Below, piece by piece: positions 1 to 12,800 of a stretch of DNA of 64,000 bases. Every line of letters begins with the position of its first letter. Position 1 is the stretch's first letter. A program made the translations under genes and the position numbers. The notes beneath the pieces were generated by a model that was given only the letters and a program-made list of their open reading frames with translations, did no database searches and was not told the DNA's origin. The DNA comes from Anolis sagrei (lineage: Eukaryota; Chordata; Lepidosauria; Squamata; Anolidae), in NCBI RefSeq assembly GCF_037176765.1, contig NC_090025.1, positions 174,080,040 to 174,144,039 on the forward strand, given 5' to 3'.

Positions 1-731
1 AGGAGTGCCAGCTGGGAGAACACCTTTCTTGTCATCATAAAATGCTTCTAAGTGAGAGTAGTGTCCTGGCATCTCCAGTTGGTGCCTGGAAGACAAATAA
101 TACAGCAAAGTATGTTGTGAGAGTATTCATAGGATGGCCTTCCTGGAATCAAACAGGATGAGTTTCCCAATCTAGAGTAAGATTATATGCTATTCTCTCT
201 CTGGAATAAAAAGAAACATTTTCTTCCTAGAGTCCTCTTTGTCACCCACCCAATTTCTTCCCCAGTAGAAGAAAGACTGTCTTCCCCATAAGACAGATAA
301 TGCAAAGGATTGGTGTTGGTACTGAACCTTGAACCATAAAGAAAAGAAGTTCAGCTCATTAGCGCACAATCAACTTTTGGATGGAGTAATGATTTAAATC
401 CAAAGTGTGAAATGATATCACTCATCAAGGAGAAACATCCAATTTGCACAGGCAGTCCTTCATCCAGAAGATGTATTATACTTGTGTACATGCCACCAGG
501 TGGCTCCATTCAACCTCCATGCAGGTATCTCACTTTGTATACCACAAGGAAGTAATCACTTCTCAAAAACAAGTGACAAAATAGCACATTCCTGTCACAG
601 CCAACATAGTGTATATTCAAAAATTTTACCCTGCCTTTCCAAAGGTGTTTTGAAAATTTCTCCCATAATACACTTCAAAGCACAAATAAAGAACACTAAA
701 CCACCAATGTTCCCTTTTCCTAAAGACTTAC
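1..731. other. DENND11 intron 3 sequence, no recognisable element
   Basis: The stretch left of DENND11 exon 3 should be the beginning of intron 3 in transcript sense. It is AT-rich with no long ORF, tandem repeat or repeat family that I recognise. The short open frames here have no family features. Confidence 0.5.
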
Positions 732-890
732 CTGACTTGATTCTCCAGGAAGTGCATATATCTGTATAACAGGGTATACGAAGGAGAAAGAATACCCACA
801 GATTTCATGCGAGCACCACGTTCTAACTCGCTCTCCACAGGCATGTTTGCAAAGCAGGCCAAACCAAAGCACAATCCTTTTCGGAAATAA
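732..890 (-). CDS. DENND11: DENND11 coding exon 3
   Basis: 159 nt. The acceptor TTTCCAG precedes TTATTTCCG, completing an Ile codon split after exon 2. The donor is CAG|GTAAGT. It encodes [23 protein letters not shown] and [20 protein letters not shown], nearly identical to the human protein as remembered. It ends in phase 2 inside the Arg codon of NQVR. Confidence 0.93.
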
Positions 891-3800
891 CTGGAAAGGA
901 ACACAAGACACGATCAATATAACTAGGTAGCAGAGAAAATAAAGAAATATACCAGGATGGATCAAGAAAGACTATACAAAGGGACAAGAGGTGAAAAGAC
1001 ATCAAGTCTCTGGGTATTATGTTGAAAAATTTCCGTCTGTGAAGAAACAAAGCAATGCCTCAGCTATGACCCTTTTTACTACTAGTTTGTAACCGAGCTT
1101 TGGGAGACAGAAAACATTATAGCAGTGGTTCTCAACCTGTGGGTCCCCAGGTATTGTGACCTATAACTCTCAGAAATCCCAGCCATTTTACTAGCTGTTA
1201 GGATTTCTGGGAGTTGAAGGTCAAAACATCTGGGAACCCACAAGTTCAGAACCACTGCATTACAGAAAGTGTAAGCAGGTACCTATTTCTGGAATGGCTG
1301 ATGAGTTGGAGAGAACAACGAGAGAAAGGGTGGGACCTACAAGCTCCTTCAGATTCACTGGCAAACATTCCTCATCCTTCTTTATGTACTTATATTCCAA
1401 GACATATATAGCTTTATAGGAAAGTGGGCCCTTCATACCCACTAGGGTTTGATTCTAGAATGCTCATGAATACCAAAATCCATGAATGCTCATGTCCTCT
1501 TACATACAAGAGCAATGTCCTTGCATAATAAAGTTTAACTTTTTGAATTTTTAAGCTGTGGAAGATTGAATCTGTGGTGCAGAGTCTGAAGAGATGAAAG
1601 GCTGACAGTGTAAGCACTGTGAACTGGGTTCAGAAGCAAATCAGAAAACAAGGGGATATTCAACACTGGAAAGACAAGTTTATGGCAAACAATGCCACTG
1701 AGATTTTACCAGTTATATTCTGCATCATCTTCAGGTACTGGACTAGACTTTAAGGGCAGCCTAAAATACAATGCATTTCTGTTGGTTATTTGGGAAATTG
1801 ACCAAAGCATAGATAACTGTGGCTATCTCTTCATATCAGTCAGTTAACATCATTTGCAGCTTTTTTTTTTGGTCATGTCAGGAGTGACTTGAGAAACTGC
1901 AAGTCGCTTCTGGTTTGAGAGAATTGGCCGTCTGCAAGGACGTTTCCCAGGGGATGCCCAGATGATTTGATGTTTTATTTTTTATTTATTTATTATTTAT
2001 TTACTATTCTTGTATACCGCTGTATCTCAAGCCCGAGGGCGACTCACAGCGGTTTCCAGACAGCAAACAACAAAGACAATAAAAACAGCAATAATTAATA
2101 TACCATAACAGTTAAATTACACATTTCCATTACTAGCTAATAAACAAACATCAATACATAGTTATCACAAAACCCACCCCCGATCGCCTCATCATCCAAG
2201 CGTGATCCAAATTCGACGTCCATTGTTCCGTTCCTATGTTCAAATTACCAGAATTGCACTGAATTACTCAAACGCCTGCACAAACATCCAGGTCTTCAAC
2301 TTTCTACGGAATGTCATGAGAGATGGTGCCAGCCTAACATCTACAGGAAGGGCGTTCCACAGCCGAGGAGCCACCACCGAGAAGGCCCTATCTCTCGTCC
2401 CCGCCAACCGTGCTTGAGAGGCTGGCGGGATCGAGAGCAGGGCCTCCCCGGAAGATCTCAAAGTCCGGGTGGGTTCATACGCCGAGATGCGGTCAGCTAG
2501 GTATCTTGGGCCGGAACCGTTTAGGGCTTTATAGGCCAGTACCAACACCTTGAATTGGGCCCGGTAGCAAATCGGCAGCCAGTGGAGCTGGTGCAACAGG
2601 GGGGGTTGTGTGCTCCCTGCGCTCCGCTCCTGTTAGAATCATGGCTGCCGCGCATTGGACTAGTTGCAGCTTCCGGGCCGTCTTCAGGGGCAGCCCCATG
2701 TAGAGAGCGTTGCAGTAGTCTAGGCGGGATGTGACAAGAGCGTGTACCACCGTGGCCAAGTCAGACTTCCCAAGATACGGGCGCAGCTGGCGCACGAGCC
2801 TGAGCTGTGCAAATGCTCCCCTGGTCACCGCCGAGACCTGGGGCTCCAGGCTCAGCGACGAATCCAGGGTCACACCCAAGCTGCGAACCTGTGTCTTCAG
2901 AGGAAGTGCGACCCCATCCAACACAGGCTGTAACCCTATACCCTGTTCGGCCTTGCGACTGACCAGGAGTACCTCTGTCTTGTCTGGATTCAATTTCAAT
3001 TTGTTCGCCCTCATCCAGACCGTCACAGCAGCCAGGCACCGGTTCAGGACCTCGACAGCCTCCTTAGTAGCAGGTGGAAAGGAGTGACAGAGTTGGACAT
3101 CATCTGCGTACAGATGACACCGTACCCCGAAACTCCGGATGATCTCACCCAGCGGCTTCATGTAGATGTTAAACAGCATGGGAGACAGAATAGAACCCTG
3201 AGGAACCCCACAAGACAATGGTTGTGGGGAAGAACAGGTGTCCCCCAATAACATCTTCTGGGAACGACCCTCCAGAAATGACCGGAGCCACTGCAAAACA
3301 GTGCCTCCGAGACCCATTTCCGCAAGGCGCCCCAGAAGGATACCGTGGTCGACGGTATTGAAAGCCGCTGAGAGGTCCAGACGATATCGATACCGTGGTC
3401 GACGGTATCGAAAGCCGCTGAGAGGTCCAGCCGCTGAGAGGTCCAGAAGCAAAGGACCCCTTATCAACCTTGTGGGAGGCTTCTCTCATGTCCCCACATG
3501 AGGAGCTGGAGCGGATAGAGGGATAGAGGGAGCTCATTTATCTCTCCCCGGATTTGAACCTGTGACTTTCAGTCCTGCTGGCACAGGGGTTTAACCCACA
3601 GGGGTTTAACCCACTGTGACTTTCAGTCCTGCCGGCACAGGGGTTTAACCCACTGTGCCAACGGGGGCTCCTCGGTGGCAGCTAATGTTGTTGCTAGCAC
3701 TTCGCTTAAATCTGAGAAGAGGGAGAGGGACATTTGATCCATTGAGGAGTGACATGTTAGAGAAATCTGAGGAATGGTGATCTTTGAATCAATGTTGGTC

Positions 3801-6800
3801 CTTGAGCTACTAGCTTCTAGTCCCGGGCAAGTTTCCAGGAGCATCTTGTCCATTTAACCAGGTACAGTTTGTGCAAGCTCATTTCTGGACAACGTAAGGA
3901 TACACACAATTGTACACTATGACCAAAACCCAGAGAACATTCTGTACACTTACATGAAATCTGACTGAATTTTATGGGACCCACTGGCCATAGACTTGAA
4001 CTCGACGCCTTCCAGATCAATGTCTTGTGGTAAACACCATTCAACCATATTACCTGGGAGAAGAGAGGGGAAGGGGGATTTAGCATGAAAAACAAACAGC
4101 AGTACTAAGTTAACTGAAAAACCAGTAGGTCTCTGAATCAATTGTGGAAATGTGCATATATGTTGTTGTTACTACTATTATTTCTGCAATGCTCTTTCCC
4201 CCAGATCAAAACTCATAGGAGCTTGTTACAATTTTAAAAGACATTGTTAAAAATCCATAAGATACAAAAGTCAAAGCATAATTAAACAACAACAAAAAAT
4301 AAAACCATAATTAAAACATACAGACACAGACTAGTACAACAATTAGCAATATCCAGTTCATTGTATGAGATGGACCTTATATAGTCACTCATCATGTGTC
4401 TGTTTCTCAGGGAATATTAATTACACATACTAGTTAACCTACCTTATTAGTTGCCCTACTTTATTATTTTACTTTTGAGATCTCCAACACAATACTCACT
4501 GGTTTAAGTGCACCCGCAGAAGTTTACTTTGGTGCTTGCAGAAGAACCCAAAGTCATAGGTTTATACCTGCACGCATAAGGCTTTCTTTTACCTAGATCA
4601 GTGATTCTCAACCTGTGGGTTCCCAGGTATTTTGGCCAGTAGCAGCTATTAGGATTTCTGGAAGCTGAAGGCCAAAACACCTGGGGACCCACAGGTTGAG
4701 AACCACTAACCTAGATCCTCCTTGCTACTGCCTTCCCACAACTTAAAGGCTATCCCCTTGACATTAAGTCTAGTCTTGTCCGACTCCAGGGGGTGGTGCA
4801 TATCTCCATTTCTAAGCTGAAGAGCCAGTGTTGTCTGTAGACACCTCCAAGGTCATGTGACCAGCATGACTGCATGGAGAACCGTTTCCTTCTAGCCAGA
4901 GCGGTACCTGTTGATCTACTCACATTTGCATGTTTTCGAATTGCTAGGTTGGCAGAAGCTAGGTCTAACAGTGGGAGCTGACCCTGTTCCCGGATATGAA
5001 CCACTGACATTTTGGTCAGCAAATTCAGCAGCTCAGCGATTTAACTCACTGCACCACTGGGGGCTCCACAATTTAGCCATTTCCAAATACTACCTTCCTT
5101 TCATTCCATATTCCTACCTGAAAAGAACTTAGAACAAGGCTATATTTTGGGATGTTTGTTGTTGTTGTTGTTGTTGTGGTGATACAAATAAAATCTTGGG
5201 GAGGTCTGGAATTGCACCCAGTTCCTGCTCGGAGCACTTGTTTATTTATCCCTTCTCCAACCCCTTCCCACCACATCCACTAAAGTCTGCATCTTGGAAC
5301 TCCACTGTCATATTATTCTCAATTTGGTTGGTTTTATTTAGATATTGCTCATAGCATGAACAATGCAGATCAATAAAATTATATTTTGCTGTTTGCTGCC
5401 ACGTTCTTTCAAGGAGTTCAAATAGGTTCTGAGGGTCTCTGTGCCTGCTCAAGAGATTTGTTTGGGTTTTGGAAAGGAAATTCTAGTTATATTTCACAAG
5501 TCACTTCCCTCCAGGAGAAAAAGCAACCATTGGTGAGAGGTCTCTGAGTTCAGTATGTCAACCAATTATAAACCCACCCATTACAACATTAACATTTATT
5601 AACTTTCACTAGTCTTTCTGTAATATCAGTGTTGCTGAAATCAAAATGTACTGCATCCACAGTAGTTCCCTGGTCTATCAAAATTGTAGCTCTATTTTTT
5701 TAAAAGAAGGAAATAAGATTACTTTATCGAGGAACAGTGAGTTTATCACTGGACCCTATTGTGTGACTCACTTCTCTCCACGATCAAAAAGGACTATTGG
5801 TGAGTACTCCCTTAGCTGCTTGGTCAACAATTGTGCATCCGCTATGAAGCCCACAAGACTATCAACGGGAACCTTATCAAAAGCCTTACTCAAATTAAGA
5901 TATACTATTTCCACTGCATTCCACTACAAAGAGATAAGGTTAATTTGGTATGACTTGTTCTTGAGAAACCCATTCTGGCTCTTAATAATCACAACATATT
6001 TTTAAAGGTCTCAAAAACCGATGGTTTATTTATTTATTTAAAACATTTATATTCCACCCTTCTCACCCCGAAGGGGACTCAGGGCAGAGCACAACATACA
6101 AATGGCAAACATTCAGTGCCAGGACATGAATTCATTATATATATACATAAACATTAAAAACATTTGTCTCAACATTAAAATACACTGTTTACACACCATC
6201 TTGATCATCTGTGTTTAATCTAATTGGCCTGGTAAAATTTCTTACAGCCAAGTTTTCACCATCCTTCTGAAGGGCAGAAGGGAGGGGGCCGGTGTGATCT
6301 CACCAGGAAGGGAGTTCCATAGCTGGGGGCAATTACTGAGAAGGCCCTCTCTCTCGTCCCCGACAATCACGTCTGTGACAATGGTGGGATGGAGAGCAGG
6401 GCCTCCTCCTCGGATCTTGATCTCTGCGATGGTTCATAGGGGGAGATGCGTTTGTACAGGTAAATTGGGCCGGGGCCATTTAGGGCTTTATAGGCACTTG
6501 GGTAGCAAACTGGCAGCCAGTGGAGCTGGCGTAACATGGGAGTTGTATGCTCCCTGTATGCCGCCCCAGTTATTAACCTGGCTGCCTCTCGTTGGGTTGT
6601 TTGAAGCTTCCGAGCAGTCTTCAAAGGCAACCCCACGTAGAGTGCATTGCAGTAGTCTATCCTGGATGTAACGAGAGCGCGAACCACCATGGCCAAGGAT
6701 CTATTCTAGAAACTTTCCTGATATGGATATCATATTTTGCTCTGGGGATATTTGTCCTCCTCCAATCCGTTGGGACTTCTCTGGAGGGTTGCCTCCAGAG

Positions 6801-9800
6801 AAGTCCCAAGTTTCGAATTGCCTGAAAACCACAACTAGAATCCTCCAAAATGTGTGTAAATGCACACACATAGCCCTTTCCAAGAACCCCAGCCTCTCCG
6901 TTGCAAATATTTTGTTTCCCTTTCGTTCTCCTTAAAAATGATGACAGGAAATGACAAAATGCCATGTCCAGACACAATCTTGAAAGAGAAATGTGAGGAA
7001 AACAAGTATTTTTGTGTCTTTAGGGATGGCGCAGTTTGCTGAGTCCTCAGCATGCACCTCCTTCATGCTAATATCTCAACACTTCACTAAATATGTCAAG
7101 CTTAAATTAGCTGCTTTGTGTTATATCTTCCTTTTACCAAATCATCATGATCACCACCGCTATCATCTGAACGATAACAAACAGTTAAACGGTTTTAAAT
7201 GACCTCAGTGATGATCTCTCTGGTATCTATGACAGAATGTTGCATTTACAGAACAATCCTAGCTCTATCTGCTCAGAAAAAAGCACCTCCAAGGCTTTAT
7301 CTCATCACAATCGTGTAGGGCTTTTTTAAGCAATCATGTTTTGTTTTTTTGTTTTTTTTAACGAACAGAAACATGCCATTATTGGAACAATTTATTTCAC
7401 ACCTCAGCACAATTGCATGATATTGGTACTTTGTTGATACAAATTTTCACGATCTGTCTTCTCTACAGCCTCGCTTCCTACCCATATTTGTCTCAGCCAG
7501 CACATACCAACTGTGAGCTTTCTTTGGTTTGATTTCAACACTCTATTCCAGCCTTTCCTAATTTAGAAACCACCCAGACTTAGATCATAGCTCTAATCAT
7601 CCCCAATCAGCAGCACAAGTGTATTGGTTAAGGACGATAGAAATGCAAACCCAACACATCTGGAGGACACTACATCAAGGGAAGGGAAGGGTATGATATT
7701 TTAACCAATATACAATAGCTCATCTCAAAACGGAGGCTTTCCAAGTAAAGTAGAGTCTCGCTTATCCAACATAAATAGGCCGGCAGAACGTTGGGTAAGT
7801 GAAAATGTTGGATAATAAGGAGGGATTAAGGAAAAGCCTATTAAACGTCAAATTATGTTGATTTTACAAATTAAGCACCAAAACTTCATGTTTTACAACA
7901 AATCGAGAGAAAAAGCAGTTCAGTACGCGGTAACGTTATGTAGTAATTACTGTATTTACTAATTTAGCACCAAAACATTGCAATGTATTGAAACAGCTCT
8001 GGATCCTGGTGGTAGGCAGACTGTGTTGGATAATACAGAATGTTGGATGAGCGAGACTCTACTGTAATGCATAAAAAGTTCAAGGCAATGGCTACAGATA
8101 GTGGCTGTTTCCTTAACTGACATACTTCTTATTTGGTTTATATTAACTACACGTGCCTATATAAGAAATTACAGTATTAGCTTGCCAAAAAAGAGTTTGA
8201 ACTTATTTCAATTAGTTTACAAAGCTGCCTGGAAAAATGCTAGCTTCTTTGATATCTGTCTCTTTCATTGAAGGCAACAGGTTGACTGTCATCTCTAGGA
8301 ACAGGACATGCTAGATCAGTGGTTCTCAATCTTCCTTATACCGCAATCCCTTAATACAGTTCCTCATGTTGTTGTGACCCCCAACCATAAAATTATTTTC
8401 ATTGCTACTTCATAATTGTAATTTTGCTGCTGTTCTGACTTGTAACGTAAATATCTGCTATGCAGGATGTATTTTCATTTACTGGACGAAATTTGGCACA
8501 AATACCCAAAACATCCAAATTTGAATACTGGAGGGGTTGCAAGGGAGGGATTGATTTTGACATTTGGGAGTTGTAGTTGCTGGGATTTATAGTTAATCTA
8601 CAATCAAAGAGCATTCTGAACTCCACCAATGATGGAACTGAACCAAACTTGGCACACAAAACTCCCAAGACCAACAGAAAATATTGGAAGGGTTTGGTGG
8701 GCATTGACCTTGAGTTTTGGAGTTATAGTTCACCTACATCCAGAGAGCACTGTGGACTCAAACAATGATCACTTTTTCAAAAGGTTGACTTCTAACAAGG
8801 TCATGCCTTTCCTTGACTAATGGTTTTCAAAAGGTGGTCTCCAGACGTTCACGGAAATTCACATTTGTCAAAATGATATGACATCATTTTTCTTTGCAAA
8901 AAAGGTTAAGAATGCAATTTTTCCAAAACACCTTTTTCCAGACATGGGACCCAAGGCATCTCCAGGACACTGGGGGAAATTTAAATAAGATTCTGGCTGA
9001 GCTCGCATCATAAAACTTTGAAATTCTTTAATGTGACAAGCTAGGTTGTCATATTCTTGAACTACATTTTCCCATTACAGTGAAGAATTTCAGGTTCAGA
9101 CAAGCATTTGCTTCTCAAGAATCATGCAATTTTTATGATATTCTTAAAATGTATTTTATTGCTATTAGTCAAGGCCTGAATGAACAAGGGCAAGTCATCA
9201 GGCTTTGTATAAATAAATACACTCAGTAATAGTGCTGCCTCTTGTGTCTGAGACTCAGTGTGCTGTAGAGATCTGAGTGTTCAGCTAAGAGCGTGGGAAT
9301 CCAGGGTACAGCCATAAACACCCATGGTGAGTGGGGACATGCACCTCTCACCCTCAATGAACAAATTATTGTAAACCAGAAACAAATTGTACACCCATAA
9401 GGACCATTTGACATGGGAAGGACTCTACCTACCAAGAGCTCACAGGTACTATTAGAACCTTAGAGTCAATATCCCTGGTTTAATTAACTTACAATGCAAA
9501 AGTGTTGGTGGGGCTCTCCAAGTCCTCCAATGCAATTCAATGATTATGCTTCCAGTCAGAGTATTGAATTCATTATTATTAATGGTATGGGTATCTATTG
9601 AGAATCTAGAAATGTATCTACACTGGACATGATAATCATACTATAGACACGGCACACAAATGTGCTGTACAACTTTTTTTTTCATGTCAGGAGCGACTTG
9701 AGAAACTGCAAGTAGATTCTCATGTGAGAGAATTGGCCGTCTGCAAGGATGATGCCCAGAGGGTGCCTGGATGTTTTACCATCCTGTGGGGGGTTTCTCT

Positions 9801-12800
9801 CATGTTTCTGCATGGGAAGCTGGAGCTGCAAAGTGTCCAGAGGAGGGCGACTAAAATGATCAAGGGCTTGGAGAACAAGCCCTATGAGGAGCGGCTTAAA
9901 GAGCTGGGTATGTTTAGCCTGAAGAAGAGAAGGCTGTGAGGAGACATGATAGCCATGTATAAATATGTGCGAGGAAGTCACAGGGAGGAAGGAAGAAGCT
10001 TGTTTTCTGCTGCCCTGGAGACTAGGACGCAGAACATTGTTTTAGAACTGCTAGGTTGGCAGAAGCTAGGGCTGACAGCAGAAGCTCACGCCGCTCCCCG
10101 GAATCGAACCTGCAACCTTTCGATCAACAAGCTCAGCAGCTCAGTGCTTTAACCCACTGCACCACCAGGGGCTCTGGAGATATGATAGCCATGTATAAAT
10201 ATGTGAGAGGAAGCCACAGGGAGGAGGGAGCAAGCTTGTTTTCTGCTGCCCTGGAGACTAGGACGCAGAACATTGGCTTCGAACTACAAGAGAGGAGATT
10301 CCATCTGAACATTAGGAAGAACTTCCTGACTGTGAGAGCCATTCAGCAGTGGAACTCTCTGTCCCGGAGTGTGGTGGAGGCTCCTTCTTGGGAAGTTTTT
10401 AAACAGAGGCTGGGTGGCCATCTGTCAGGGGTGCTTTGAATGCAATTTTCCTGCTTCTTGGCAGGGGGTTGGACTGGATGGCCCATGAGGTCTCTTCCAA
10501 CTCTATGATTCTATGACAATCAGGAACTCGCCCCGCTCCCCAGATTCAAACCAAAGACCTTTGGGTCAGCAGTCCTGCCAGCTTTAACCCACTGCACCAC
10601 CAGGGCCTATGCTGCATAACTGATGGGCAGGGAATGTATACTTCATTTTAAACTAGGTTCCCATTGTTTGTAAGCTACGGATGTCTCCACTGGATGTGAA
10701 CCCTAGAGTCCTTACAGACTGTCCTCTTTGGGGCGCCACTTTTAGGTGACCATGGCAGATTTAATAAGAAGTTAGAAAACGTTTCAACAATAAATGCATC
10801 TTGTACTATATAAACTTGGGAGGACCTGCAAAAGGAAATATCACCTTACTGGCATTTCTGGAGAGTAATTTCAGAGTATGCACAGCTCATTTGCCAGGAC
10901 AGAATGGCTTGGGGCATTAGAATGTGCATGAATCGTCAACAGGATTCCAGGCAGTGTCCCCATATTTCAGCCAACTGCCATTTAGTTTTTTAGTAGGTAA
11001 AATATAGTTGAAACTAAAGACAGCCCAACAAAATGACTTTTTCCCAGTGTGATACTTTTTGTGTGACAGTTAATGCAATGCACTGGGATGCAAACTATCC
11101 ACTGTTTTTCAGGAAACTCTGCTGCTGCTGCAGCAGCTAAATAATCTTAATGTATTCTGTTAATAAGAAAGTTGGCTTCATTCACACAAATTTTAAAAGC
11201 ATCACCTGAGATAATATCTCCAGTGTGACTCTGACACCAACTTTTGCCAGAAGTTGGCCATAGAATTGTGTCAGAGAATCTAAAGGTAAAGATTTCCCCT
11301 TGACATTAAGTCTAGTCATGTCCAACTCTGGAGTGTGGTGCTCATCTCCATTTCTAAGCCGAAGAGCTGGCGTCGTCAGTAGACACCTCTAAAGTCATGT
11401 GGCCAGCATGCCTGCATGGAGCACAGTTACCTTCCTGCCGGAGCAGTACCTATTCATCTACTCACATTTGCATGTTTTTGAACTGCTAGGCTGGCAGAAG
11501 CTGGACCTTTCAGTCAGCAGGTTCAGCAGCTTAGTGGTTTAACCTGCCGCCCCACCAGAGAATCTAGAATTTCTTAAAAAGAACAGGCGAATCAAACCTG
11601 AAAATAAGCAAATCCTTAAAAGTTAAAACCACAAATGTGGTGGTGTTACTGTATTTTATTCTATTGTTCCTTTTATTCCACCAAGTATTTCTTGTTGATG
11701 GGTATTTCAGTGGAAAATGCTATATACAACTCTTCTGAACATGGATTTTTTTTCCATGTTCAGCAACACAATAGGAATTCTCCTTGCTGTCTAGAAATAT
11801 CACATAATTCTCACTATGTAAAGCAGGGAAGCTATCCTTTATACAGAGAAGTTAATCCCTCCGTCCTTCCCTCTGGCTTCAATGGTATAGAATTAATTGA
11901 CAGGATGCCTAAACCTATTAAGCAATAAAACAGATCTTTACATCCATTTTACATTATTTTCTTCACAGTATAAATTTGTAAAATATATAAACACACCTTT
12001 ATCCTCAGGCTAGAAAGCCCTTATTTTAAATTCAGCCACAAAGTTAAGCACTGACCTGGTTGCCATGGGAAACAAGGAACTGTTGAATGGATGGATAGAT
12101 AGGTGGATGCCTTCTTATTGCCAGATAGATAGATAGATAGATAGAGGGTGGGTGCCGTCTTATTGCGTGTCTCTTGGTCACTCCTGTCTACTCCCCTTAC
12201 CTTTTGGATTTCTCTTTGTTGTTGTTTATTCATTCAGTCACTTCCAACTCTTTGTGACTTCATAGACTAGCCCACGCCAGAGCTCCCTGTTGGCCGTCAC
12301 CATCCCCAGCTCCTTCAAGGTCAAGTCACTTCAAGGATGCCTGCCATCCATCCATCCATCCATCCATCCATCCATCCATCTTGCCCTTGGTTGGCCCCTC
12401 TTCCTTTTTCCTTCAATTTTCCTCAGCATCATTGTCTTCTCTAAGCTTTCCTTTCATCTCATGATGTGGCCGAAATACTTCATCTTTGCCTCTAATATCC
12501 TTCCGTCCAATGAGAAGCCGGGCTTTATTTCCTGAAGTATAGACTGGTTGGATCTTCTTGCGGTCCAAGGCACTCTCAGAACTTTCCTCCAACACCACAG
12601 TTCAAAAGCATCTATCTTCCTTCGCTCAGCCTTCTTATGGTCCAGCTCTCACATCCATAAGTTACTACTGGTAATATAATTGCTTTAACTATGCGGATCT
12701 TCATTACCAGTTTGATGTCTCTACGCTTTACTATTTTATCAAGATTGGTCATTGCTCTCTTCCCAAGAAGTACATGTCTTCTGATTTCCTGGCTGCAGTC

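Noticed and set aside
4742-5067. Possible functional tRNA gene in the SINE heads
   Set aside because: The tRNA-like heads are part of dispersed SINE copies with body and tail; no cloverleaf with intact acceptor stem was found.
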